From an uncultured Lachnospiraceae bacterium (GTDB lineage: Bacteria > Bacillota > Clostridia > Lachnospirales > Lachnospiraceae): a stretch of 64,000 bases of DNA. The notes beneath the pieces were generated by a model. The model was given only the letters and a program-made list of their open reading frames with translations. It was not told the origin of the DNA and searched no databases. Each line of letters opens with the position of its first letter. The first letter of the stretch is position 1. The DNA is taken from positions 53,709-117,708 of the forward strand of contig CANCYO010000004.1 in assembly GCA_947382415.1 (NCBI GenBank), in the 5' to 3' direction. Shown in pieces: positions 49,369-57,781 of this stretch. The position numbers and the translations under genes are program-made.

Positions 49369-50685
49369 ATGCGGGAACGGGAATTGCTGTTATATCGGAA
49401 TTTTGAAGACGGTAAGCTTTTGTATGATATGGCATTTTTGATGGAGCATTATGAAGATAGCGGCTGCAGGGCAGAGCGCAGGGAGCTTTTGTTTGAATGC
49501 CTGCACCGGCTGCTGGAGCTGGCCGGAAATTTCGGCTTCCACGGGAATCTCTGGCACTGCTATCTGGCAAACCTGTTGGTCAACAATGAGAACAGCTACA
49601 GCATGGGCTGTGAGATCCGCGGTGCGATACAGGGCAGCATTAACGAGGCGGCGCTTCATGACATTATTATTTTCAAAGAATTCTATGACTATGATTTTGC
49701 TCCCATGATGGATGCGCTGCAGGTCCCGGAATTTGAACTGATTATGAAATATGAGGCCAGCAGTCAGGAGAGCAGGGTGTATAACCGCAGGATATGCGCC
49801 CGTATCTGCGAGCTTTCGGAACATTTTTGCCAGAACCGTACGCCCCGGGAGATGAAGGACACACTGACGGAATTTTACAAAGAATATGGCGTGGGGAAAT
49901 TCGGCCTGCACAAGTCCTTCCGGGTAGCTCACGACGAAAAGGGTGTACATGTGCCGCCGATTTTGAATATCGCTCATGTGCAGCTCGACGATCTGGTAGG
50001 TTATGAGATTCCCAAACAGAAGCTCATCGACAACACGGAGGCTTTTGTAAGCGGCAGAAAGGCCAACAACTGCCTGTTGTTCGGGGATGCCGGAACGGGC
50101 AAATCCTCCTGCATCAAGGCTATCGCCAATGCATATTACGAACGGGGCCTACGCATCATAGAAATCTATAAGCACCAGTTTGAGGATTTGAATGATGTGA
50201 TCGCTCAGATCAAGAACCGCAATTATAAGTTTATTATCTATATGGACGATCTGAGTTTTGAAGACTTCGAGATCGAATACAAATATCTCAAGGCGGTGAT
50301 CGAGGGCGGGCTGGAGAAAAAGCCCGACAATGTGCTGATCTACGCCACTTCCAACCGCAGACATCTCATACGGGAGAATTTCAGCGACAGGGAGGAGATA
50401 CGGGAGGACATGCATACAGGAGATACGGTACAGGAGAAATTGTCTCTGGTCAGCCGTTTCGGTGTTACCATCTATTTCGGAGCGCCCACCAAGAAAGAGT
50501 TTCAGGGGATTGTGAGAGCGCTGGCCGAGCGGGCGGGTCTGACCATTCCTGAGGAGGAGCTGCTTTTGGAAGCCAATCGTTGGGAGCTGTCCCACGGCGG
50601 ACTTTCCGGCAGGACAGCCAGACAGTTTATTGACTATCTGTCGGGACAGCCTGAGGATGAGGAGACATCGGGAGGAGTTCAATGA
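49369..50685 (+). CDS. DUF815 AAA+ ATPase
   Basis: The 438-aa protein has an AAA+ P-loop GDAGTGKSS near residue 243 and Walker B IIYMDDLSFEDFE, in the layout of DUF815, a family of AAA+ ATPases of unknown function. An all-helical N-terminal region of about 190 residues precedes it. The stop overlaps the ppx start by four bases, so it is the head of the ppx-ppk-maf-HAD transcription unit. It could act as a chaperone or regulator of the polyphosphate enzymes; that is inference. It starts just behind a stretch of imperfect 21-base repeats. Confidence 0.82.
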   Translation: MRERELLLYRNFEDGKLLYDMAFLMEHYEDSGCRAERRELLFECLHRLLELAGNFGFHGNLWHCYLANLLVNNENSYSMGCEIRGAIQGSINEAALHDIIIFKEFYDYDFAPMMDALQVPEFELIMKYEASSQESRVYNRRICARICELSEHFCQNRTPREMKDTLTEFYKEYGVGKFGLHKSFRVAHDEKGVHVPPILNIAHVQLDDLVGYEIPKQKLIDNTEAFVSGRKANNCLLFGDAGTGKSSCIKAIANAYYERGLRIIEIYKHQFEDLNDVIAQIKNRNYKFIIYMDDLSFEDFEIEYKYLKAVIEGGLEKKPDNVLIYATSNRRHLIRENFSDREEIREDMHTGDTVQEKLSLVSRFGVTIYFGAPTKKEFQGIVRALAERAGLTIPEEELLLEANRWELSHGGLSGRTARQFIDYLSGQPEDEETSGGVQ

Positions 50686-52226
50686 GCGTGAAAACTTTTG
50701 CAGCCATCGATGTGGGCAGCTATGAGTTGTCCATGAAAATCTTTGAATATTCCGGAAAAGACAATATCCGCGAGATCGATTGTGTGAGCCGGCGTCTGGA
50801 TCTGGGCAGCGAGACCTATGCCACGGGCAAGATGAGTGCAGATAAGATTGACGAGCTCTGCCGTACCCTGAAGGAGTTTGCCAAACTGATGGAATCCTAT
50901 AAGGTGGACGGCTATAAGGCATACGGTACCAGCGCCATCCGCGAGACCAACAACTCCACCATCGTGCTGGATCAGATCGCACAGCGCACAGGCCTGAAGC
51001 TGGAGGTTCTGAGCAATTCCGAACAGCGTTTTCTGGATTACAAGTCCATCGCCTCAAAGGGAGAGAGTTTCAGGCGTATTATCGAGGAGAAGACGGCTAT
51101 CGTGGACATCGGCGGCGGCAGCATTCAATTATCCCTTTTTGACAATGACACATTGGTGTCTACCCAGAATCTGCGTCTGGGCGTGCTGCGCATTCAGGAG
51201 GTCATGAACCATCTGAATGTGGGTTCCTCCAGATTGGAGCAGCTGGTGGATGAGATGATCACGGCTCAATTGTCCGCTTATAAGAAATTGTATTTGAAGG
51301 ATCGCGAGATTCAAAATATTATCGTGGTGGATGATTATATTTCACCCTGGGCTGTGAGGCGCGCGGGAAGCGGAAGAGGGGAGAGCACCATAGACGCCGA
51401 GGGCTTTGAGGAGCTTATGGAGATGCTGCGCACTACAAGTAAGACAGAACTGGCCCGAAAGCTTGATGTGGTGGAGGAGAAGGTACCCCTTGTGTTTATC
51501 AGCGCTATCCTCACCCGGCGCATTGCCAGGCTGATGGGGGCCACCAGAATATGGGCTCCCGGAGTGACGCTCTGCGACGGTATCGCCTATGAGTACGGCG
51601 AGAGCATCAAAATGTTTCAGGGGGAACATGATTTTGAGCAGGATATTGTGGCCTGCGCCGTGAATATCAGCAAGCGCTATATGGGCAGCCGCAAGCGGGC
51701 GGAGACTTTGGAGACGATTGCGGTCACTATTTTTGACAGCATGAAAAAGGTACACGGTCTGGGCAAGAGAGAGCGGCTTTATCTGCGGCTTGCCGCGACA
51801 CTGCACGACTGCGGCAAGTATATCAGTCTGGTGAACATCGGCGAGACCTCCTACGACATCATCATGGTCACGGAGATCATCGGACTTTCTCACAAGGAGC
51901 GGGAGATCGTGGCAAATATTGTCCGGTTTAATCACAGCCCCTTTGTCTATTATGAACAGTCCATGGGAAGCAAGGCCATGGACAGGGAGACTTATCTGAC
52001 TGTGGCGAAGCTCACGGCCATTCTGCGGCTTGCCGCCAGCATGGACCGCAGTCATAAGCAGAAGCTCAAGGGCCTGAAGGCGGTTCTTCGGGACAATACT
52101 TTGTTTTTGAGCGTGGCCACCATGGAGGATATCACTCTGGAAACAGGATTTTTTGCCTCCCGGGCGGAATTTTTCCAAGAGGTGTTCAGCGTGACTCCGG
52201 TGCTTAAGCAGAGTAAGACATTTTAA
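50682..52226 (+). CDS. ppx: exopolyphosphatase, Ppx/GppA family
   Basis: The 514-aa protein has the ASKHA N-terminal pattern AAIDVGSYELSMKIFE, the second phosphate-binding loop AIVDIGGGSIQLSL, and a C-terminal HD-type domain (LRLAATLHDCGKYISL). It is the cytoplasmic enzyme that degrades polyphosphate, and members also hydrolyse pppGpp. The domain order and length fit Ppx. It overlaps the DUF815 gene by four bases and is 33 bases before ppk1, so synthesis and degradation genes are in one operon. Confidence 0.93.
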   Translation: MSVKTFAAIDVGSYELSMKIFEYSGKDNIREIDCVSRRLDLGSETYATGKMSADKIDELCRTLKEFAKLMESYKVDGYKAYGTSAIRETNNSTIVLDQIAQRTGLKLEVLSNSEQRFLDYKSIASKGESFRRIIEEKTAIVDIGGGSIQLSLFDNDTLVSTQNLRLGVLRIQEVMNHLNVGSSRLEQLVDEMITAQLSAYKKLYLKDREIQNIIVVDDYISPWAVRRAGSGRGESTIDAEGFEELMEMLRTTSKTELARKLDVVEEKVPLVFISAILTRRIARLMGATRIWAPGVTLCDGIAYEYGESIKMFQGEHDFEQDIVACAVNISKRYMGSRKRAETLETIAVTIFDSMKKVHGLGKRERLYLRLAATLHDCGKYISLVNIGETSYDIIMVTEIIGLSHKEREIVANIVRFNHSPFVYYEQSMGSKAMDRETYLTVAKLTAILRLAASMDRSHKQKLKGLKAVLRDNTLFLSVATMEDITLETGFFASRAEFFQEVFSVTPVLKQSKTF

Positions 52227-52259
52227 AAATATCAGTGAAACTACAGGGAGGTTGCCCAT

Positions 52260-54416
52260 ATGAAGGATAATGCGAAAGAATCGGGCAAGGGCGGCAAGAC
52301 AAAATTTACCGATCCCCAATATTATACCAACAGAGAGCTGAGCTGGATTCTGTTTAACCGCAGGGTTCTGGGGGAGGCCAGGGACAAGAACATTCCTCTT
52401 TTTGAACGGCTGAAGTTCCTGAGTATCACGGCGTCGAATCTGGATGAGTTTTTCATGATCCGCATTGCGTCGCTGCAGGATATGGTCAACGCAGGATACG
52501 AAAAAAAGGATATTGCCGGCATGACGCCCGTGCAGCAGCTTGCCGCGCTGGACAAGGCTGTCCATGAGCTGGTGGAGCTGCAGTATTCCACTTACAACCG
52601 TTCGCTGTTCCCGGCTCTGACCCAGAGCGGCCTCACTGTCATCCGAAGCCATGAGCAGCTTACCAAGGAGGAGAGCGCTTATATTGACCAGTATTTTGAG
52701 GAGAATGTATATCCCGTGCTGACACCCATGGCGGTGGATTCTTCCAGACCTTTTCCGCTGATCCGCAATAAAACTCTGAATATCGGGGCCATGGTGCGGG
52801 GAAAGGGAAGCGGGGACGAGCTGGAATTTGCCACCGTGCAGGTGCCTGGTGTGCTGAACCGCGTGGTGGAGCTGCCGGAGCGGGACGGAAAGCGCAGGGT
52901 GATCTTTCTTGAGGAGATCATAGAGCGCAATATCAGCAAGCTCTTTTTGAATTATGACATTGTCTGTGCTCATCCCTTCCGGATCATGCGCAATGCGGAT
53001 CTCACCATCGAGGAGGACGAGGCGGCGGATCTCCTCAAAGAGATCGAGAAACAGTTGAAAAAGCGTCAGTGGGGGCAGGCTATCCGTCTTGAGGTGGAGG
53101 CGGGTATCGACAAGCGTCTCTTAAAATTCCTGAAGCGGGAGCTTGCCGTCGAGGAGAAGAATATCTACACCATCGACGGCCCGCTGGATCTGACTGTGCT
53201 TATGAAGCTCTACGGGTTAGACGGATTTGAGAGCCTGAAGACGCCCGGATATGAGCCCAAGGCTGTACCCGAGCTGCCGGCGGGCTGCAATATTTTCGAT
53301 GAGATCAGAAAGGGCGATATCCTGCTCCATCATCCCTACCAGACCTTTGCCCCCGTGGTGGATTTTATCCGTCAGGCGGCGTCAGATCCAAAGGTTCTGG
53401 CTATCAAGCAGACCCTGTACCGCGTCAGCGGGCATTCTCCCATTATCGCGGCTCTGGCCCAGGCGGCGGAGAACGGCAAGCAGGTGACGGTGCTGGTGGA
53501 GTTAAAGGCCCGTTTTGACGAGGAGAACAATATTGTGTGGGCCAGAATGCTGGAGAAGGCGGGCTGTCATGTCATCTACGGTCTGGTGGGTTTAAAGACC
53601 CACTCCAAGATCACGCTGGCAGTGCGCAGGGAGGAGGACGGCATCCGGCGTTATGTTCATCTGGGCACCGGAAATTATAACGACGCCACTGCGAAAATAT
53701 ACACGGATATGGGACTGTTTACCTGTTCTGAGCCAATCGGGGAGGACGCCACGGCAGTATTCAACATGCTCTCGGGCTACTCCGAGCCCCTGATGTGGAA
53801 TAAGCTGACCCTGGCGCCGTTGTGGCTGAAGGACAAATTCCTTTATCTGATCCAGCGGGAACAGAAGTACGCGAAAGAAGGGCGTCCGGCCCGCATCATC
53901 GCCAAGATGAACGCTCTCTGCGACCGGGATATCATCGCAGCCCTCTACGAGGCGTCCGCGGCGGGAGTGAAGATCGATCTAATCGTGCGCGGCATCTGCT
54001 GTCTGAAGACAGGGATTCCCGGCGTCAGTGAAAATATCACCGTGCGCTCCATTGTGGGAAATTTCCTGGAGCACAGCCGGATATTTTATTTTGAGAATGA
54101 CGAGCACTGCGAACTCTACTGCGGCAGCGCGGACTGGATGCCCAGAAATCTGGAGCGGAGGGTGGAGATTCTGTTCCCTGTGGAAGAGCCGGCCCTAAAG
54201 GAGGAGCTTCTGCATATCCTGCAGGTGCAGCTTGCAGATACGGTGAAGGCTTCTGTGCTGCAGCCTGACGGTGCCTATGAGAAGGTTGACAGGAGGGGCA
54301 GGAAAGCAGTCTGCGCCCAGGAACAGTTTGCCAAAGAAGCTTCGGCCAGGGCAAAGGCAGCCTCTGCGGAGCGTACGGTCTCAAAGCGGACTTTCACGCC
54401 CGCGGAGCACAGGTGA
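52260..54416 (+). CDS. ppk1: polyphosphate kinase 1
   Basis: The 718-aa enzyme polymerises ATP gamma-phosphate to inorganic polyphosphate. N-terminal block: YTNRELSWILFNRRVL and RLKFLSITASNLDEFFMIR. The active site includes His448 in LKTHSKITLAVRRE, the residue that forms the phospho-enzyme, and GTGNYNDATAKIYTD. The second catalytic domain has ERRVEILFPVE. The C-terminal 40 residues are a low-complexity Ala/Lys-rich tail. GGGAGG precedes the ATG. The stop overlaps the maf start by four bases. Confidence 0.97.
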   Translation: MKDNAKESGKGGKTKFTDPQYYTNRELSWILFNRRVLGEARDKNIPLFERLKFLSITASNLDEFFMIRIASLQDMVNAGYEKKDIAGMTPVQQLAALDKAVHELVELQYSTYNRSLFPALTQSGLTVIRSHEQLTKEESAYIDQYFEENVYPVLTPMAVDSSRPFPLIRNKTLNIGAMVRGKGSGDELEFATVQVPGVLNRVVELPERDGKRRVIFLEEIIERNISKLFLNYDIVCAHPFRIMRNADLTIEEDEAADLLKEIEKQLKKRQWGQAIRLEVEAGIDKRLLKFLKRELAVEEKNIYTIDGPLDLTVLMKLYGLDGFESLKTPGYEPKAVPELPAGCNIFDEIRKGDILLHHPYQTFAPVVDFIRQAASDPKVLAIKQTLYRVSGHSPIIAALAQAAENGKQVTVLVELKARFDEENNIVWARMLEKAGCHVIYGLVGLKTHSKITLAVRREEDGIRRYVHLGTGNYNDATAKIYTDMGLFTCSEPIGEDATAVFNMLSGYSEPLMWNKLTLAPLWLKDKFLYLIQREQKYAKEGRPARIIAKMNALCDRDIIAALYEASAAGVKIDLIVRGICCLKTGIPGVSENITVRSIVGNFLEHSRIFYFENDEHCELYCGSADWMPRNLERRVEILFPVEEPALKEELLHILQVQLADTVKASVLQPDGAYEKVDRRGRKAVCAQEQFAKEASARAKAASAERTVSKRTFTPAEHR

Positions 54417-55048
54417 GGGTGATACTGGCGTCGGCGTCTCCCCGCAGACGGGAGCTGCTGACCCAGATCGGAATCGGGTTTGAAGTGCGGGTCAGCGATG
54501 TGGAGGAGCGCGTTACCACCGCTGTGCCCTGCGAGGTGGTGCAGGAACTCTCCAGACAAAAGGCGCAGGCGGTGATGGACATGTGCAGGGAACGGGATGT
54601 ACAGGATGCGGAGAACGGACAGTCTGAGGAGAAGAAACAGCCTGTGCGAAGTGACTGGGCGCAGACTATCGTGATCGGGGCGGACACCATTGTGGCCTGC
54701 GGCGGAGAGATTCTTGGAAAGCCCAGGGATGAGGAGGATGCTGCGAGGATGCTGCGCCTGCTCTCCGGCAGAAGCCATGAGGTTTATACCGGAGTGACCT
54801 TTGTGTACGATGAGGGCAGGGAGACGTACAGCTTTTATGAATGTACGAAGGTATATTTTGCACCCATGACGGAGGTAGAGATCGCGGAATATGTGGCTAC
54901 GGGAGATCCCATGGACAAGGCGGGGGCCTATGGCATTCAGGGATTCTGCGCCCGCTACATAACAGGGATCGAGGGTGATTACAACAATGTGGTGGGCCTT
55001 CCCGTGGGGAGGGTCTATCAGGAGCTGAAGAAGCTGACAGTAGAATGA
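54413..55048 (+). CDS. maf: Maf-family nucleoside triphosphate pyrophosphatase
   Basis: This 211-aa protein matches Maf/YhdE: ASASPRRRELLTQIG near the N-terminus, VIGADTIVACGGEILGKP, and the C-terminal YGIQGFCARYITGIEGDYNNVVGLP. Maf enzymes hydrolyse dTTP/UTP or modified pyrimidine triphosphates and prevent their incorporation. An insertion of about 22 residues (DVQDAENGQSEEKKQPVRSD) lengthens the segment before the active-site loop. The start is GTG 54413 overlapping ppk1 by four bases. Confidence 0.93.
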   Translation: MRVILASASPRRRELLTQIGIGFEVRVSDVEERVTTAVPCEVVQELSRQKAQAVMDMCRERDVQDAENGQSEEKKQPVRSDWAQTIVIGADTIVACGGEILGKPRDEEDAARMLRLLSGRSHEVYTGVTFVYDEGRETYSFYECTKVYFAPMTEVEIAEYVATGDPMDKAGAYGIQGFCARYITGIEGDYNNVVGLPVGRVYQELKKLTVE

Positions 55049-55056
55049 GAGGAATT

Positions 55057-55716
55057 ATGTGGAAAGCTGCTATTTTTGATCTGGACGGAACTTTATCCGA
55101 TTCCATACACAGTATCAAGTATTGTGCGGACAGGGCGGTTGCACCCCTGGGATATGGCCCTTTTTCCGTGGAGGAATATAAATACTTTGTGGGGGACGGC
55201 GTGGTGGAGCTGATAAGACGTGCGCTGGCGGCAGGCGGCGATAGCGAGGGCGTTCATCTGGAGGAGACGCTGGCCCGCTACAGAGAGCTGTTTGCGGTGG
55301 ACTGCATGTATCAGGTAAAGCCCTATGAAGAAATACCGGAGCTTCTGGCAGAGCTCAAGCGCCGGGGGCTGCGGCTGGCGGTGCTGTCCAACAAGCCCCA
55401 TGCGGAGACCATACGCGTTATTGAGACTTTGTTTGGAAAGGACTGTTTTGACGTCATACAGGGCCAGGTGGAGGGCGTACCCGTAAAGCCCGACCCGGCG
55501 GGGGGGCTTAAGATTCTGGAGCAGCTTGGCCTTGTGGCAAAGGAGGCGCTGTATCTGGGAGATACGGCCACGGACATGCGAACGGGCAAGGGCCTTGGGG
55601 CCTATACGGTGGGCGTTCTCTGGGGCTTCAGGACAAGAGAGGAACTGGAGCAGAGCCACGCGGATGCTGTGATTGCAAGGCCGCTGGAGCTGCTGGAATA
55701 TCTGGGGGAGCAATGA
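55057..55716 (+). CDS. HAD-superfamily phosphatase, phosphoglycolate-phosphatase-like
   Basis: The 219-aa protein has the HAD motif I FDLDGTLSDS with nucleophile Asp, motif II SNKPHAE, and a C-terminal motif (GDTATDMRTGKG) with paired acidic residues, matching the PGP/Gph group. It probably salvages phosphoglycolate or acts on related phosphomonoesters. Two starts are possible: ATG 55045 overlaps maf by four bases; ATG 55057 lies just after the GAGAGGA site and gives the cleaner N-terminus (MWKAAIF). I prefer 55057 weakly. Confidence 0.9.
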   Translation: MWKAAIFDLDGTLSDSIHSIKYCADRAVAPLGYGPFSVEEYKYFVGDGVVELIRRALAAGGDSEGVHLEETLARYRELFAVDCMYQVKPYEEIPELLAELKRRGLRLAVLSNKPHAETIRVIETLFGKDCFDVIQGQVEGVPVKPDPAGGLKILEQLGLVAKEALYLGDTATDMRTGKGLGAYTVGVLWGFRTREELEQSHADAVIARPLELLEYLGEQ

Positions 55717-55759
55717 GCGGTACGCAGTGGAAATTGCGTCTGGCTGGAATGTAAAATAG

Positions 55760-55969
55760 AATGATGACCATAGGGGATATGTAACAAAGTTTGAAATTGA
55801 TGATACTTACTGTGAGCAGTTTGAAATTCATCAGGTTGGAGGAGAGTATCATAAAGAATTATGGATTCCGGCAGAAAGATAAGAGGAATTTAATGAACAT
55901 ATCATTGGGCAGATATGTATTATTGCCGAGTTTTCAGATAACTGATTCCGATTTACGGAACATAATTAG
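55760..55969 (+). pseudogene. C-terminal remnant of a 'YHKELWIPAE'-type protein with an in-frame stop
   Basis: One frame from 55760 reads GYVTKFEIDDTYCEQFEIHQ, then VGGEYHKELWIPAER, a TAA (55880-55882) and, still in frame, EEFNEHIIGQICIIAEFSDN to TGA 55943. The segment resembles the C-terminus of a small protein common in Lachnospiraceae (a lone Leu codon would restore AER-L-EEFN). There is no start codon and no N-terminal part, so it is a decayed 3' fragment. It lies directly behind the HAD gene, at the start of an AT-rich accessory patch. Confidence 0.6.
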
Positions 55970-55987
55970 TTGATGGAGGATTAACAG

Positions 55988-56167
55988 ATGGGAAAGGATC
56001 GATTCGAAAAAGTGTACTCACAGGGAACTTTGAATATTACGGAAATCTGGGTAGATAAGAAGACCGGCGTGAATTATGTATTTCATTGCAGCGGCTATGC
56101 CGGCGGCATGACGCCTCTGCTTGACCGGGATGGGAAGCCGGTTATTTCTACAGTTACCGGTAGATAA
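55988..56167 (+). CDS. DUF6440 family small protein
   Basis: The 59-aa protein begins MGKDRFEKVYSQGTLNITE and continues IWVDKKTGVNYVFHCSGYAG then GMTPLLDRDGKPVI, which is the compact beta-rich DUF6440 pattern I recall from Lachnospiraceae. GGAGG lies eight bases upstream of the ATG. It is intact in contrast to the remnant just before it. Function unknown; members occur as orphan genes, often beside mobile or accessory DNA. Confidence 0.8.
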   Translation: MGKDRFEKVYSQGTLNITEIWVDKKTGVNYVFHCSGYAGGMTPLLDRDGKPVISTVTGR

Positions 56168-56189
56168 TTAAAGAGCGAGAAGTGATTTT

Positions 56190-56378
56190 ATGAACGAAAA
56201 AGAAATTAGTGTTTGTGATGAATGTGGGAGTGAGTTTCTAAAGGAAACTTCCAAGATGATGAAATTATGTCCTGAATGCTCCCATATTCTATACGGCTAT
56301 CCTAATTGCAAACATATTTTTAAAAATGGGAGATGTATTTATTGTTATTGGAATGGGAGTAAAAGCGAATATGTATAA
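56190..56378 (+). CDS. zinc-ribbon small protein
   Basis: The 62-aa ORF has three Cys pairs: CDECG near the N-terminus, CPECS around residue 27, and a C-terminal segment with NCKHIFKNGRCIYC. The pattern suggests one or two zinc ribbons. The codon use is AT-rich, as for the following gene. A purine-rich AGAGCGAGAAG site precedes the start. I do not recognise the family. It may belong with the adjacent AT-rich ORF as an accessory pair. Confidence 0.5.
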   Translation: MNEKEISVCDECGSEFLKETSKMMKLCPECSHILYGYPNCKHIFKNGRCIYCYWNGSKSEYV

Positions 56379-56454
56379 TGTTTGAAATGATAAAGCCAAA
56401 TTTATCGGAAAGTTGGATTTAGAGATAAGTTCAAAGCTGAGGTTATTGTGATAC

Positions 56455-57324
56455 ATGGAAAATATAAATCTCTCAGATATTATAGGAGATCATTGTGCCA
56501 ACTCGTTTGCTCTGGCGTTCAGATCTATGTTTTGCACAGAATTGCAGCCTAAAGAGAATCAGGCAAAAACGCTTATATCAAAGTATCTGGGGGACTATGA
56601 ATGTCAGATCTCAGTATATTTTGATGAGAACGTACTGAACAAATATTGTTTTGTTACTGATATATTATTAAGAAAGCGAAAAATGGACTATTTGCTTGAA
56701 GAAAAAAGGTCGCTGGAATATACAGAATTGTTTAATTCGGGACTATATAATTTGGGCATGCTTTTGTCAATTATTGACGAAAGCGTTGAAATAGATGCAG
56801 ACATATTAATAAATAATTCTATTGGAGATTATTCTAAAGGAGCCTTATTGCTTGCAAAAAAAATGGATATGCTGGTAATGATTCATTTAGGCATATCGTC
56901 TTTTATTATAGAATTCAATCAGAAGAATCAACAATTTAACTGGATTAAACATTATAATGTGGCCCCTAACATGCAATATATAATGAAAAATCAGAGCAAG
57001 TATCAAAGCTGTAAGGAGTATTTAATACAAAGTAGCTCTGAGGAATTATTAATCAAATACTGTTTTCTGTCAGATATACTTTTGCTCATTGATTTATATA
57101 GGGTAAAACAGCAGTGCATTCTTGAAAAGTTTATGGTTGCACTACTGTTTATCGCCAAGTCTCCCGAATATGATGAATGGATGCAGCAATATGCATATAC
57201 TATAATTGATATTTTAAATGAGATAATGTTTTGCGGAGAAATACATAGATTATATTTGCAAGAGGGTTATTATAACACTAAGCCTGATGTTGAGAAAACC
57301 AGCAGAGATGCTACGACAAGATAA
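56455..57324 (+). CDS. AT-rich hypothetical protein, mainly helical
   Basis: The 289-aa protein has no motif that I recognise. It is predicted helical with mixed hydrophobic and charged segments, contains no signal peptide, and is far more AT-rich than the surrounding genes, a sign of acquisition. After its stop, another frame (57300-57479) encodes a plausible C-terminal extension, so the gene may be frameshifted. It starts in an AT-rich spacer with no strong RBS (GGTTATTGTGATAC). Function unknown. Confidence 0.5.
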   Translation: MENINLSDIIGDHCANSFALAFRSMFCTELQPKENQAKTLISKYLGDYECQISVYFDENVLNKYCFVTDILLRKRKMDYLLEEKRSLEYTELFNSGLYNLGMLLSIIDESVEIDADILINNSIGDYSKGALLLAKKMDMLVMIHLGISSFIIEFNQKNQQFNWIKHYNVAPNMQYIMKNQSKYQSCKEYLIQSSSEELLIKYCFLSDILLLIDLYRVKQQCILEKFMVALLFIAKSPEYDEWMQQYAYTIIDILNEIMFCGEIHRLYLQEGYYNTKPDVEKTSRDATTR

Positions 57325-57479
57325 TCTTTGCTCAAACTGATTATAGGATAAAGACAGAAGAGGTATTTAACTTATTTAAAAATTTTATGGATATCAAAGC
57401 AGATGTGATAAAAGGTTCAAATGCATCTTCACTTATTGAAGTATGGGAGATATTAGAAAAATTGATGTGTGAAGAATAA
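57300..57479 (+). pseudogene. frame-shifted tail fragment after the AT-rich hypothetical gene
   Basis: A frame open from about 57300 to TAA 57477-57479 reads CYDKIIFAQTDYRIKTEEVF, then FKNFMDIKADVIKGSNASSL and a charged end LEKLMCEE. It overlaps the end of the 56455-57324 ORF in another frame, with no start codon of its own. The most economical reading is a single-base frameshift near 57300 that split one longer gene; an unrelated remnant is the alternative. Confidence 0.4.
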
Positions 57480-57515
57480 TCCGCAGGATGGTGCTGTAGA
57501 AAAGGAGGTGAGACT

Positions 57516-57779
57516 ATGCACGAATTTGATGATGCGGTGCTGGAGTGTTTTCTGAAGAATCAGGGACAGCTTTTTTCTGAGCCTGTGGCGGAGACTCTGG
57601 AGGCAGCCGAGAGTTTTCTTGAGGAATGTATGGCTGTGGTGGTGAACTCCGTGGATGAGGTACTGGCTTTCTTTGAGGATGAGGGAATCGACGTGGAGGG
57701 AGCCGTGGGCGATGAGATTCTGGAGGCCGACGAGGTGTTTGATGTCGGAGACGGCAGATATCTCATCGTGGAAGGCTGA
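57516..57779 (+). CDS. acidic small protein of unknown function
   Basis: The 87-aa protein is very acidic (many Glu and Asp), with a helical N-terminus and a C-terminal short beta-like end (GDGRYLIVEG). An ideal AAAAGGAGGTG precedes the ATG, which argues that it is expressed. I recall similar small acidic proteins in Lachnospiraceae, sometimes mislabelled as glyoxalase, but cannot support any function. It is convergent with the PHP-HAD gene, with only two bases between the stops. Confidence 0.6.
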   Translation: MHEFDDAVLECFLKNQGQLFSEPVAETLEAAESFLEECMAVVVNSVDEVLAFFEDEGIDVEGAVGDEILEADEVFDVGDGRYLIVEG

Positions 57780-57781
57780 AT

